Positions 7,059 to 14,254 are shown, numbered from the stretch's first letter. The stretch: 17,317 bases of DNA from Nitrospinota bacterium (GCA_027298165.1 JAPUGN010000215.1:1-17317); one strand, 5' to 3'. The notes: generated by a model from the letters alone, not told the origin. Translations and numbers: made by a program.

Positions 7059-8470
7059 CAAATTCTCCCATATTCGGATTTGGCCTCGGCCTGCAGGACA
7101 TGCAGGTTTGCCATTGAAATTCCGCTCAGTGACGCCCCAATGATACCCAAAAATCCCTGGTCTGTCCCACAAATAAACAAGTTTTTTACGGGGGTCAGCC
7201 CACTTTTTATTTTCCTGGGGGAGCCATAGACGGCGCCGTTGATATGGCCCGTATACTTGAAAATGGTCTTGGGTGTGAAACAGTCCACATATATAACATG
7301 ATCGCGGAAATCAGGGAAATATGTCAACAACGCATTCACCCCCCGGTCCCGGTATTCTTTCTTGGCCGCGCGGTAGTCGGATCGTGCCATGGCGTCCCAC
7401 AGGCTGAAATTGGCCTGGTTAGTGATACGGATCATGCCCTCGGACGCGGGTTTCGGGTACTGAAAATTGTTGGGACAGCACAATACCCCGCTGGTCACGT
7501 CGGTCAGCCCCTCCGGCACCCGATACTGGAACCTCGGCTCGGTGCTGTAAAACACGATACTCCGGTCATATCCCACCTCTTTCGGCATACAGTCCAGCAC
7601 GAACAGGGACTCCATAAAGGACATGCGGCCGATTTCCAGGCTGGATTCCTCCACCAACCGGGGCCGGCACAGACGCAGGGTCTCGACATTGCCGGCGGAG
7701 GAAATCACCTTGTCCGCGGTCAGCGTTTCGCCGTTTTCCAGATGGACCGCTTGCACGACGCCGTCTTGATGCTCGATGGCCTCCACCCCGGCGCCCATGC
7801 GCAATTCTCCTCCCAGATTGCGGTACTTTTCGACCAGCAGATTCAGGATATAGGGCATGCCGCCCACCGGCTTGGCAAAGCCCTCCATATAGATGCTCTT
7901 GAACATGATCACGAACTGGTAGAAATCCATGTCCCCCTCCGACGCACTGCCGTAATACATGAGCGGGCAGTACAGCATGTCGATCAACACCGGATCGGAC
8001 AGGCAGCTTTCCACTACTCGGCGCGAGGGAATGCGTTGATTGTCGTCGAGGTCGAGCTCGTTGAATTCGCGGATGCGGGCGAGCAGTTTCTGAAATCCAT
8101 CCGTCTGGGCAGGGAACTGCTCCGCCACCTCCTGCTCGAACAGCCCGAACTCGTTGCTGAACCTGAGCGCCCTTTCGGGGAAGCGGATCTCGGAGATCTC
8201 CTGTGGGCACAGGCGGAACTCGTCGTGCTTGAACCGCAACTGCTTAAGCAGCTTGCCGAGCGGAGAACCGCGCACGCCCTTCGGCGTGTAATTGGTCATC
8301 GCGTGCAGGCCGACGTCGAACGTCCGGTGCTTGCGGATATAAAACGAATTGAGGCCGCCGACCTCGACGTGTTTCTCGACGATCAGCACCTTTTTGTCGA
8401 ACATCGCCAAGCGGATTCCCGCGGCCAGTCCGGACAGACCGGAGCCTATGATAATGACGTCATAGTTCAT
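7058..8470 (-). CDS. CrtI/phytoene-desaturase-type FAD oxidoreductase (CrtI-2)
   Basis: Second, clearly different member of the same flavoprotein superfamily, 470 residues. It begins MNYDVIIIGSGLSGL with the GxGxxG at 9-14 and Glu32 in LIVEKHVEVGGL. The C-terminal FAD segment reads NLFICGTDQGFLGIIGASLSGISMAN. Outside these motifs it shares little obvious sequence with CrtI-1, so the pair is not a recent duplication. Its stop overlaps the CrtI-1 start by one base, suggesting coupled translation and perhaps a shared substrate or heteromer. A 101-base gap lies between it and the acyl carrier protein gene, and no Shine-Dalgarno site is obvious before the ATG. Specific substrate unknown. Confidence 0.85.
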   Translation of the reverse strand: MNYDVIIIGSGLSGLAAGIRLAMFDKKVLIVEKHVEVGGLNSFYIRKHRTFDVGLHAMTNYTPKGVRGSPLGKLLKQLRFKHDEFRLCPQEISEIRFPERALRFSNEFGLFEQEVAEQFPAQTDGFQKLLARIREFNELDLDDNQRIPSRRVVESCLSDPVLIDMLYCPLMYYGSASEGDMDFYQFVIMFKSIYMEGFAKPVGGMPYILNLLVEKYRNLGGELRMGAGVEAIEHQDGVVQAVHLENGETLTADKVISSAGNVETLRLCRPRLVEESSLEIGRMSFMESLFVLDCMPKEVGYDRSIVFYSTEPRFQYRVPEGLTDVTSGVLCCPNNFQYPKPASEGMIRITNQANFSLWDAMARSDYRAAKKEYRDRGVNALLTYFPDFRDHVIYVDCFTPKTIFKYTGHINGAVYGSPRKIKSGLTPVKNLFICGTDQGFLGIIGASLSGISMANLHVLQAEAKSEYGRI

Positions 8471-8571
8471 GAGCTTGATTGTAAATGAGGACGGGGATCA
8501 AGTAAACCGCACGAGCGGCAGGGGATCGGTAGCAAAGAGGGTAGGCCGGGGAAAAAGACCCGGAAGCGGCT
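8471..8571 (-). other. 101-base gap between acyl carrier protein and CrtI-2
   Basis: No gene. Two short complementary pairs are visible: CTTGAT/ATCAAG close to the CrtI-2 start (about 8473-8501) and CCGGG/CCCGG around 8548-8565. They could form weak structures between the two genes on the - strand mRNA. No T run marks a terminator. Confidence 0.35.
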
Positions 8572-8835
8572 TCAACTGACCAGTTCGTAGTCTTTCAGGC
8601 GCGGAAACAGGTACGCGACACTGCTCGCCATCGACACCAGTTCCTGGTAGTCCTTTTCAGGCACTTCCAGGTTGAAGCGTTTACGCAGTTCCATCACGAT
8701 GTCGAGGAAATCCATGGAGTCCAGATCGAACTGGTCCCGCAGATTTTCGTCGTCTTTAATGGTGCTTAAATCTTCGTCTGGAGCGATGTCGGAGATGATA
8801 TCGAGGACGGCTTTTCGAACTTGTTCCCTAGTCAT
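8572..8835 (-). CDS. Acyl carrier protein, cluster-specific
   Basis: Small acidic carrier that holds growing acyl chains on a phosphopantetheine arm. The 87 residues include DLDSMDFLDIVMEL, with Ser40 as the attachment site (DSM/DSL motif). The flanking helices (QVRKAVLDIISDIAPDED and the acidic region after it) fit the four-helix ACP fold. It is somewhat longer than housekeeping AcpP (about 78), with a C-terminal extension LFPRLKDYELVS. AGGAG lies 10 bases before the ATG. In the 54-base gap after the ketosynthase gene, GGTAG/CTACC (8861-8877) can form a small hairpin. Pairing with the adjacent ketosynthase suggests a dedicated carrier rather than the cell's main AcpP. Confidence 0.9.
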   Translation of the reverse strand: MTREQVRKAVLDIISDIAPDEDLSTIKDDENLRDQFDLDSMDFLDIVMELRKRFNLEVPEKDYQELVSMASSVAYLFPRLKDYELVS

Positions 8836-8889
8836 TAAGTGCGTTCTCCTAAAGTTTGATGGTAGGGTAAAACTACCTGAATTTCAATA

Positions 8890-10128
8890 CTATTTTTGAT
8901 ATTTGCGGACGATCAAAACGGAATTGATGCCGAACATTCCGAATGAATTGTTCATGATAATATTCACTTTATCCAACCGCTCGGGAGTGTTCGCCACCAA
9001 GTGATTGAGCCGGCATTCCGGGTCAATTTCGTCGAGGTTGATGGTCGGGTGAGCATAGCCGTCCTCAAAGGCAGGCAGGTTGCCGGTCAGTTCTATAACT
9101 CCCGCCGCGCCCATCGTGTGCCCGATATAACTCTTTGTATTATTTATCCGTGTCCGGCCCTCCATACCGAACACCTCGCGCACCGCCTTGCATTCCTGGA
9201 TGTCGCCCACCTGGGTCGCCGTGGCGTGGGTGTTGAGGATGTCGATATCCTCCGGCTTCAGCCCGGCGCGACCCAGCGCCAACTGCATGCACTCGGCTTG
9301 GCGCCCCGGCTCAGGCAGGATGTAGTCGTAAGCGTCCGAATTACTGGCATGGCCTATGATTTCCCCGTAAATTCTGGCGCCCCGCGCCTCGGCCTCCGGC
9401 AGGCGTTCCAGAGTATAGATGCCCCCGCCTTCCGAGCAGACGATACCGTTGCGGTTTTTGTCGAACGGGCGGCTGGCCTTGATTGGGTCTTTGTGTTCCG
9501 CCAACGCGCCTTCGCTTTTGAAGCTGGCGAAAATGCCGAAGGTGTGAATGCTTTCCGATACGCCCCCGGCGATGGCCAGGTCGACCTCGTTCAGCCGCAG
9601 CATCTGCGCCCCCTGGATGATGCCCAGGTTGCCCGCCGCGCAGGCCGCGCCGATGGCGTAGTGCGGCCCGGTGATGCCCATATTGAGCGTCACCTCGCCC
9701 GCCGGATTGTTGGCCACGGTCCGCGGATTGTGGTGGTGCGACCAGTATTTGATGTCGTAGTTGTATTTGCTGATGGCGTAGACTTCGTTTTCAGTTTCAA
9801 CGTTGCCGTGCTCGGTGGTACCGAGATAAACACCCACGCGTGACTTGTTGACCGTGTCGAACGCCAGGCCGGAATCGGCCACCGCCTCCTGGGCGCAGTA
9901 GATGGCAATCGATCCCGCTCGGGTACCGCGGCGGAGACTCTTTTTCTTTTGATACTTGAGCTCGTCGAAATCGCATACCCCGGCAATCACATCGCCCATG
10001 TAGCGCGTCTCAAACGGACGCACACCGGAGACACCTGCGAGCAGATTCTTACGGAACTCGGCCATCGAGTTGCCGTTGGGGGCCGTCAGGCCGATTCCGG
10101 TAATGACAATACGGTCTTCAGGCCGCAT
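8890..10128 (-). CDS. FabF-type 3-oxoacyl-ACP synthase with altered gate loop
   Basis: Predicted decarboxylating condensing enzyme that extends acyl-ACP with malonyl-ACP. The 412 residues match FabF length. The full catalytic set is visible: C163 in AIGAACAAGN, H301 in NTHATATQVGD, K332 and H337 in NNTKSYIGHTMGAAG. The N-terminus RIVITGIGLTAPNG is standard. The C-terminal loop that normally reads GFGGTN is GMFGIN (397-402), so the position of the E. coli gatekeeper Phe400 is Met398. The usual GTSTPxGD is ATATQVGD. These changes suggest different chain selectivity or gating. It is first in the cluster, next to the carrier protein. The ATG has no clear Shine-Dalgarno site; a TATAAT (10140-10145) lies only 11 bases upstream. 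Confidence 0.88.
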   Translation of the reverse strand: MRPEDRIVITGIGLTAPNGNSMAEFRKNLLAGVSGVRPFETRYMGDVIAGVCDFDELKYQKKKSLRRGTRAGSIAIYCAQEAVADSGLAFDTVNKSRVGVYLGTTEHGNVETENEVYAISKYNYDIKYWSHHHNPRTVANNPAGEVTLNMGITGPHYAIGAACAAGNLGIIQGAQMLRLNEVDLAIAGGVSESIHTFGIFASFKSEGALAEHKDPIKASRPFDKNRNGIVCSEGGGIYTLERLPEAEARGARIYGEIIGHASNSDAYDYILPEPGRQAECMQLALGRAGLKPEDIDILNTHATATQVGDIQECKAVREVFGMEGRTRINNTKSYIGHTMGAAGVIELTGNLPAFEDGYAHPTINLDEIDPECRLNHLVANTPERLDKVNIIMNNSFGMFGINSVLIVRKYQK

Positions 10129-10139
10129 AAAGAAGTTCC

Positions 10140-10167
10140 ATTATAAAAAATATCGGGGATATGTTGG
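10140..10167 (-). promoter_or_regulatory. Possible promoter of the fatty-acid cluster
   Basis: On the - strand a perfect TATAAT (complement of 10140-10145) is preceded 16 bases upstream by CCAACA, a poor -35 match. Transcription from it would begin within a few bases of the ketosynthase ATG, giving a nearly leaderless mRNA, which agrees with the missing Shine-Dalgarno site. Weak evidence overall. Confidence 0.3.
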
Positions 10168-10235
10168 ATTCTAACCCGGGGCGGGTTGGCATTAAAAAAC
10201 AAAGCGAAGCCACAACTTTGGAAACAGGAAATTTA

Positions 10236-10248
10236 CCATAATTTATGG
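10236..10248. promoter_or_regulatory. 13-base dyad, candidate operator
   Basis: CCATAA and TTATGG are perfect complements around a single T, about 108 bases upstream of the ketosynthase start and in a region with no genes. Symmetric AT-rich sites of this size are commonly bound by dimeric regulators. No regulator gene is adjacent. Only the symmetry is seen; binding is inference. Confidence 0.3.
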
Positions 10249-10498
10249 GCTTTGGGAAGGGGTTCAGGGAGAATTGAAAGGCCCGGGAAGCTTTGGTAGG
10301 GTTAAAAATAATTGGAGCCGAATGCTTTGATTTTGGCCTGGTTGGGAGCAGGGGGACGGAAAAAGCTCTAAAAAACAAGCGTTTCCGGGGTTAAGGGCTT
10401 ATAATTAATAGGACATATAAAGTTGGGGGGCTTTGCTGGAAGGGCAAGGGTGCCGTAACCCTATTGGGGTTTCCGGGCCGTTGCAATGGAGGTGTCCC

Positions 10499-10690
10499 AT
10501 GGGATTAACCTATGATGTTTTGAAATCCAAGGTGAAGTCTGAAGGCAAGTTCACGCTGGAAGAGCTGATGTGGATGCTGGATAAAATGAAGGAAATGGAC
10601 CGCGTCCTTGATTCGGTGAAAACCACCACCGAAGAGCGGTTGAGCCGGATCGAAAGCCAGGACGACGACCACATAGCCGGCGGTATTTAA
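10499..10690 (+). CDS. Small hypothetical protein, 63 residues
   Basis: I do not recognise this protein. The start is the ATG at 10499 because GGAGGT (10488-10493) lies 5 bases upstream; an earlier in-frame start at 10433 has no comparable site. The product begins MGLTYDVLKSKVKSEG, continues with an amphipathic, methionine-rich helix (FTLEELMWMLDKMKEMDRVL, about 21-40) and a second charged helix (TTTEERLSRIES), and ends with an acidic QDDDHIAGGI. No signal peptide, membrane segment or cysteine is present. It is the only + strand gene between 2975 and the window end, with its own ribosome site and its own terminator, so it is probably a real monocistronic gene. A small helical adaptor or regulator is possible but unproven. 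Confidence 0.65.
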   Translation: MGLTYDVLKSKVKSEGKFTLEELMWMLDKMKEMDRVLDSVKTTTEERLSRIESQDDDHIAGGI

Positions 10691-10712
10691 CCGCTGGGCG
10701 GTTAAATTTTTT
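10688..10712 (+). terminator. Terminator of the small gene, overlapping both convergent stop codons
   Basis: TAACCGC (10688-10694), a TGG loop and GCGGTTA (10698-10704) form a perfect 7-bp hairpin followed by AAATTTTTT. The first TAA is the stop of the small + gene and the last TTA is the complement of the ispF stop. The T run lies inside the ispF 3' coding end. The - strand reading has no U-tract, so it ends the + strand gene. Confidence 0.75.
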
Positions 10713-11184
10713 CGACCAATGCCACGGCATCGGCGGCGATCCCCTCTTCGCGGCCGGCGAAGCCGAGTTTCTCGGTAGTGGTGGCCTTGACATTCACCTG
10801 CGCGGGACCGATCGCCAGCGCCTTGGCGATGTTCTGTTTCATTTGGTCGATGTACGGCGCAAGTTTCGGTTGCTGCGCCACAATGGTGGCGTCAGTGTTA
10901 CTGATTTTATACCCCCGCTCCTTCACTACCTGCCCGACTTTTTCAAGAAGCACAAGACTGGAAATATCTTTCCATTGCGAATCGGTATCGGGGAAGTAAT
11001 GGCCGATGTCCCCGGCGCCCACCGCACCCAACAGCGCGTCGCAGATTGCGTGGCACAACGCGTCGGCGTCGGAATGGCCTTCCAGACCCTTGTCGTTGGG
11101 AACTTCCACCCCGCCGAGGATCAGTTTGCGTCCCGCCGCCAGGCGGTGTACATCGTATCCATTACCAATTCGAAATGAAGCCAT
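10702..11184 (-). CDS. ispF: 2-C-methyl-D-erythritol 2,4-cyclodiphosphate synthase
   Basis: MEP-pathway enzyme that cyclises CDP-methylerythritol 2-phosphate with loss of CMP; a cytoplasmic trimer. The 160 residues match the family. Zinc ligands D11 and H13 lie in GNGYDVH and H45 in DALCHAICDALLGA. Also visible are LEGHSDAD, GDIGHYFPDTD and the conserved KATTTEKLGFAGREEGIAA near the end. It follows dxr by 102 bases in the same direction, so two MEP steps sit together. Its stop codon lies inside the hairpin shared with the convergent small gene. No strong Shine-Dalgarno site is visible before the ATG. Confidence 0.96.
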   Translation of the reverse strand: MASFRIGNGYDVHRLAAGRKLILGGVEVPNDKGLEGHSDADALCHAICDALLGAVGAGDIGHYFPDTDSQWKDISSLVLLEKVGQVVKERGYKISNTDATIVAQQPKLAPYIDQMKQNIAKALAIGPAQVNVKATTTEKLGFAGREEGIAADAVALVEKI

Positions 11185-11286
11185 AGAAATAATTTTTCCA
11201 CAGAGAGAACGGGAATTAAAATCTTTGCAGGAAAATAAGTCGTCTGAGAAATACTTCAGGCAGCAATTTGGCGGAGCGCTTCGCTC

Positions 11287-12438
11287 CTAAAGGGAAACTG
11301 TTATCAGTTTGCGGGTTTCTTCGCGGGCCCACCGATCGGTTTCCAGGATATCCTCGATGGAGTGGACCGACCGGGTCTTGTGGTTGTTCATGGCCATGCG
11401 AATCATCTCGGGAATTTCTTTGTACTGGATCTCCTCGTCGAGAAAGGCCTGTACGGCAATCTCGTTAGCGGCGTTGAGCACGGCGGGCATGGTCTGGCCG
11501 ATGTTCATCGCGTCCTTCGCCAACTGCAGACATGGAAACCGCTTAAAATCCGGCGGCTCGAAGGTCAGTTTCGCCAGCGCCGACAAATCCAGCGAAGGCA
11601 GTTGGCAATCGATCCGGTCCGGGTACGACAGGGCGTAAGCGATGGCCACGCGCATATCGGGAATACCCAACTGCGCGATAATCGACGTGTCCACAAACTC
11701 GACCATCGAATGCACAATGCTCTGCGCGTGCACGATGATGTCCACCTGGGTATCCAGTCCGAACAACCATTTGGCTTCGATATACTCGAGGCCCTTGTTC
11801 ATCATGGTGGCGGAATCGATAGTGATCTTGTCGCCCATGTCCCAGTTGGGATGGTTGAGCGCTTCCTTGACCGTCACGTGCTCCATCTGCTCCAGCGTCA
11901 GGGTGCGGAACGGCCCGCCCGAGGCGGTGAGGATGATGCGTTTGATACGGTCGTGATTTTCGCCGTTCAACGCCTGCAGAATGGCGCTGTGTTCGCTATC
12001 CACTGGGATGATATCGCATTTGCCCTGGGCGGCTTTGAGAACCAGTTCGCCGGCGACCACCAAGGTTTCCTTATTGGCGAGGGCCAGGGTTTTCCCGGCT
12101 TCCACGGCGGCGTAGGTGGGCACCAGTCCGGCGCACCCGACCACTCCTGAGACGACGAGGTCGATTTCCGAAAGGGTGGCGACCTGTACCGCTCCCGCCT
12201 GGCCGGTGACGATTTCCACTTTCTGACCGCCGATCAGCTGGCGTAGTTCTCCCAAACGCGAAGCATCGTGCAGGGAAATCATTTTGGGTTTGAATTTTTG
12301 AGTTTGCTGGGCGAGCACTTCGACATTGCTTCCTGCGGCAAGGCCCCAGACTTCGAATTTGCCGGGGTTGCGGTCAATCACATCCAGCGTGTTGACACCG
12401 ATGGATCCAGTGGAACCCAAGATCGAAATTTTTTTCAT
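11287..12438 (-). CDS. dxr: 1-deoxy-D-xylulose 5-phosphate reductoisomerase
   Basis: First committed MEP-pathway enzyme, NADPH-dependent and metal-requiring, the target of fosmidomycin. The 383 residues are normal length. Visible are the cofactor motif ILGSTGSIG (6-14), ALANKETLV, the metal and substrate segment PVDSEHSAI, the flexible-loop region TASGGPF and NHPNWDMGDKITIDSATMMN, then the C-terminal helical domain. It follows cdsA after 92 bases. In many bacteria rseP follows dxr; here ispF follows instead. The short gap downstream holds a GGAGCG/CGCTCC hairpin (11274-11288) without a T run. Confidence 0.97.
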   Translation of the reverse strand: MKKISILGSTGSIGVNTLDVIDRNPGKFEVWGLAAGSNVEVLAQQTQKFKPKMISLHDASRLGELRQLIGGQKVEIVTGQAGAVQVATLSEIDLVVSGVVGCAGLVPTYAAVEAGKTLALANKETLVVAGELVLKAAQGKCDIIPVDSEHSAILQALNGENHDRIKRIILTASGGPFRTLTLEQMEHVTVKEALNHPNWDMGDKITIDSATMMNKGLEYIEAKWLFGLDTQVDIIVHAQSIVHSMVEFVDTSIIAQLGIPDMRVAIAYALSYPDRIDCQLPSLDLSALAKLTFEPPDFKRFPCLQLAKDAMNIGQTMPAVLNAANEIAVQAFLDEEIQYKEIPEMIRMAMNNHKTRSVHSIEDILETDRWAREETRKLITVSL

Positions 12439-12530
12439 AAGCGCTCGTGGTCGATTTACTCGCTAGCCAGACAGCAGTCGCGGAACCAATGTCCAGCCTT
12501 ACAGAAATAAAATAGAATTTCTACTCGGGC

Positions 12531-13316
12531 TCACAAAATCAGCTCATGATAAATATAGAAGGCGGGTCCGGCAAACATCAGGCTATCCAGCCGGTCCAGC
12601 ACGCCGCCATGACCCGGAATCAACGAACCGGAATCTTTGACACCGGCCCGGCGTTTGAACAGGGACTCGGTAAGATCTCCTATTTGCCCCATGGTACCGC
12701 AAATCAGGGAGACAATCAAACAGTGGCTCAGAGGAAGCGCCCAAAAAAACAGAGATTTGGCCGCCAATCCGCCGGCGACGCTGCCGGCCAGTCCGGCCAC
12801 CGCACCGGCCACGGTTTTGCCGGGACTGATCTTCGGTGCAAGCGGGGTTTTGCCAATATTTTTCCCAACGTAGTAGGCGGCGATATCCCCGGTCCAGATC
12901 ACCATAAACAGAAAAAACAGGATGTGGTTACCGTGCTCCATCCCGCGCAACAGGATGAAACAGCTCATCAGGCCGGACACATAAACCACACCCAAAAGTG
13001 AATAGGTTACCTGTTGGAAGGCATCCTCCTGATCGGAACGGGACGCGTACCATGAGATGAACAGGGAGCTGAGACATAAGGCCAACCAGACCAAGTAAAA
13101 ATCGTTCCGGTAAAAACAGAACGCCAGCAACAGGCACATCCCGCCGCCGACTATTGGATTGAATGTAATCCCGATCGCCCGGATCAAACGCACGTATTCG
13201 ATCCACCCCGCCAACACCGCGGCAGTCACCAGAATTGCAAACAACTCCAGCGAACCGTATTGGACAATCCCCAGCACCACGGGAATGAGGACCAGTCCGC
13301 TCAATACGCGCTTCAC
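12531..13316 (-). CDS. cdsA: Phosphatidate cytidylyltransferase (CDP-diglyceride synthase)
   Basis: Inner-membrane enzyme that makes CDP-diacylglycerol from phosphatidate and CTP for phospholipid synthesis. The 261 residues are mostly hydrophobic with about seven to eight membrane segments. The family signature is present near the C-terminus: SLFKRRAGVKDSGSLIPGHG followed by GVLDRLDS. The middle has IWTGDIAAYYVGKNIGKTP and KISPGKTVAGA, also conserved. The start is GTG at 13316, with CGGAGA about 8 bases upstream; no ATG in frame lies near. It stands between uppS and dxr in the usual order. Confidence 0.95.
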   Translation of the reverse strand: MKRVLSGLVLIPVVLGIVQYGSLELFAILVTAAVLAGWIEYVRLIRAIGITFNPIVGGGMCLLLAFCFYRNDFYLVWLALCLSSLFISWYASRSDQEDAFQQVTYSLLGVVYVSGLMSCFILLRGMEHGNHILFFLFMVIWTGDIAAYYVGKNIGKTPLAPKISPGKTVAGAVAGLAGSVAGGLAAKSLFFWALPLSHCLIVSLICGTMGQIGDLTESLFKRRAGVKDSGSLIPGHGGVLDRLDSLMFAGPAFYIYHELIL

Positions 13317-13400
13317 CCGGCGATCTCCGGTTTCATATCACAAATGGGATTAGGGGGAGTTTCATAAAAGTGTGTCTGGGGAAAGCGTGGACAGCAACCG

Positions 13401-14138
13401 TCAGGCTTTAACAATCTGGTCGCCGATCATGCCGAAACGCCGTTCCCGGCCCTGAAAATCAATGATGGCTTTGAGCAGATCGTCTTCCGTAAACTGCGGC
13501 CACAACACCTGCGTGTAATGCAATTCCGTGTACGCCATCTGATAGAGGAGAAAGTTGCTGATGCGTTTTTCGCCGCTGGTGCGGATCAACAGGTCCAGCT
13601 CGGGCAGATCATGGGTGTACAGGAATTTTTCCATCACCGGAAAATCGATGTCCTCGATCGGGAGGATGCCCTCCTGCACCTGTTTGGCGATATTCCGGAC
13701 GGCGTCGATGATCTCCTGCCGTCCGCCGTAACTCAGCGCCAGGGTCAGCACCAGACCGTCGTTGTCGCGGGTTTGGTCTTCCGCGTGGCGGATAATTTTT
13801 TGAATGGCCGGCGGCAACTCGTGGATACGGCCGATGGTGTTGAACCGGATGTTCTCCCGTTTCATCCGTTCCAGTTCCTTCTTCAGGTACTGGTCCAGAA
13901 TTTTCATGAGCGCTTCGATTTCGGGACGGGGGCGGTTCCAGTTTTCGTCGGAAAATGAGTACAGCGTCAGAGCCTCGATGTGCATTTCGGTGCACAGAGT
14001 GACGATTTTATCGACGGTTTTGACCCCGCGGCGATGACCTTCCACACGCGGGAGCCGGTTCCTCTGGGCCCAGCGTCCGTTGCCGTCCATGATGATGGCG
14101 ATGTGGCGGGGCAGGCGCTTGGGGTCGATTTGATCCAT
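13401..14138 (-). CDS. uppS: Undecaprenyl diphosphate synthase (cis-prenyltransferase)
   Basis: Adds isopentenyl units in cis to farnesyl diphosphate, giving the lipid carrier for peptidoglycan and other surface polymers. I start at the ATG at 14138 (245 residues), which places the catalytic Asp18 in IAIIMDGNGRWA as in the family; a GTG at 14174 would add 12 residues. Neither has a strong Shine-Dalgarno site. Further hallmarks are GHRRGVKTVDKIV, TLYSFSDENWNRP, LALSYGGRQEI, LIRTSGEKRISNFLLYQ and FQGRERRFG. Its substrate IPP is made by the dxr/ispF pathway encoded downstream. Confidence 0.94.
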   Translation of the reverse strand: MDQIDPKRLPRHIAIIMDGNGRWAQRNRLPRVEGHRRGVKTVDKIVTLCTEMHIEALTLYSFSDENWNRPRPEIEALMKILDQYLKKELERMKRENIRFNTIGRIHELPPAIQKIIRHAEDQTRDNDGLVLTLALSYGGRQEIIDAVRNIAKQVQEGILPIEDIDFPVMEKFLYTHDLPELDLLIRTSGEKRISNFLLYQMAYTELHYTQVLWPQFTEDDLLKAIIDFQGRERRFGMIGDQIVKA

Positions 14139-14226
14139 TAACGCGGCATCGGGCAAGGCGGGAACTCCATACACTCAGATTGATTCAGCGCCGGAGCTCG
14201 GCACACGTCCGGGCCCTGGGCATTAT

Positions 14227-14254
14227 CTTATAAATAGTATAGGCCAATCCTCAA
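14227..14254 (-). promoter_or_regulatory. Candidate promoter ahead of uppS
   Basis: On the - strand TTGAGG (complement of 14249-14254) and TATAAG (complement of 14227-14232) are separated by 16 bases. The -35 overlaps the frr stop. It would allow uppS-cdsA-dxr-ispF to be transcribed independently of rpsB-tsf-pyrH-frr. Match is fair (4/6 and 5/6), so this is tentative. Confidence 0.35.

Larger units (their letters stand above)
10129..10498. other. 370-base divergent intergenic region
   Basis: It separates the - strand ketosynthase from the + strand small gene and should hold both promoters. Visible elements are AACCCG-GGG-CGGGTT (10173-10187), which can fold on either strand, a 13-base perfect dyad CCATAA-T-TTATGG (10236-10248), and a TATAAT on the + strand (10400-10405) without a recognisable -35. 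Open frames crossing it have no coding character. Confidence 0.5.

Noticed and set aside
5607..8470. Carotenoid biosynthesis operon
   Set aside because: No phytoene synthase, geranylgeranyl synthase or cyclase is present, and the neighbours are acyl carrier and fatty-acid enzymes.
7244..8488. 414-codon open frame on the + strand, antisense to CrtI-2
   Set aside because: It lies entirely opposite a gene with clear FAD motifs and shows no recognisable domain; long antisense frames are common in GC-rich genes with biased codon use.
10118..10378. 86-codon - strand frame upstream of the ketosynthase
   Set aside because: No ribosome site, overlaps the ketosynthase start in another frame, and has Pro/Phe/Ser-rich non-coding character.
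10400..10498. Riboswitch (for example a cyclic di-GMP type) in the leader of the small gene
   Set aside because: Complementary segments exist but I could not match the conserved core of any riboswitch class I know.
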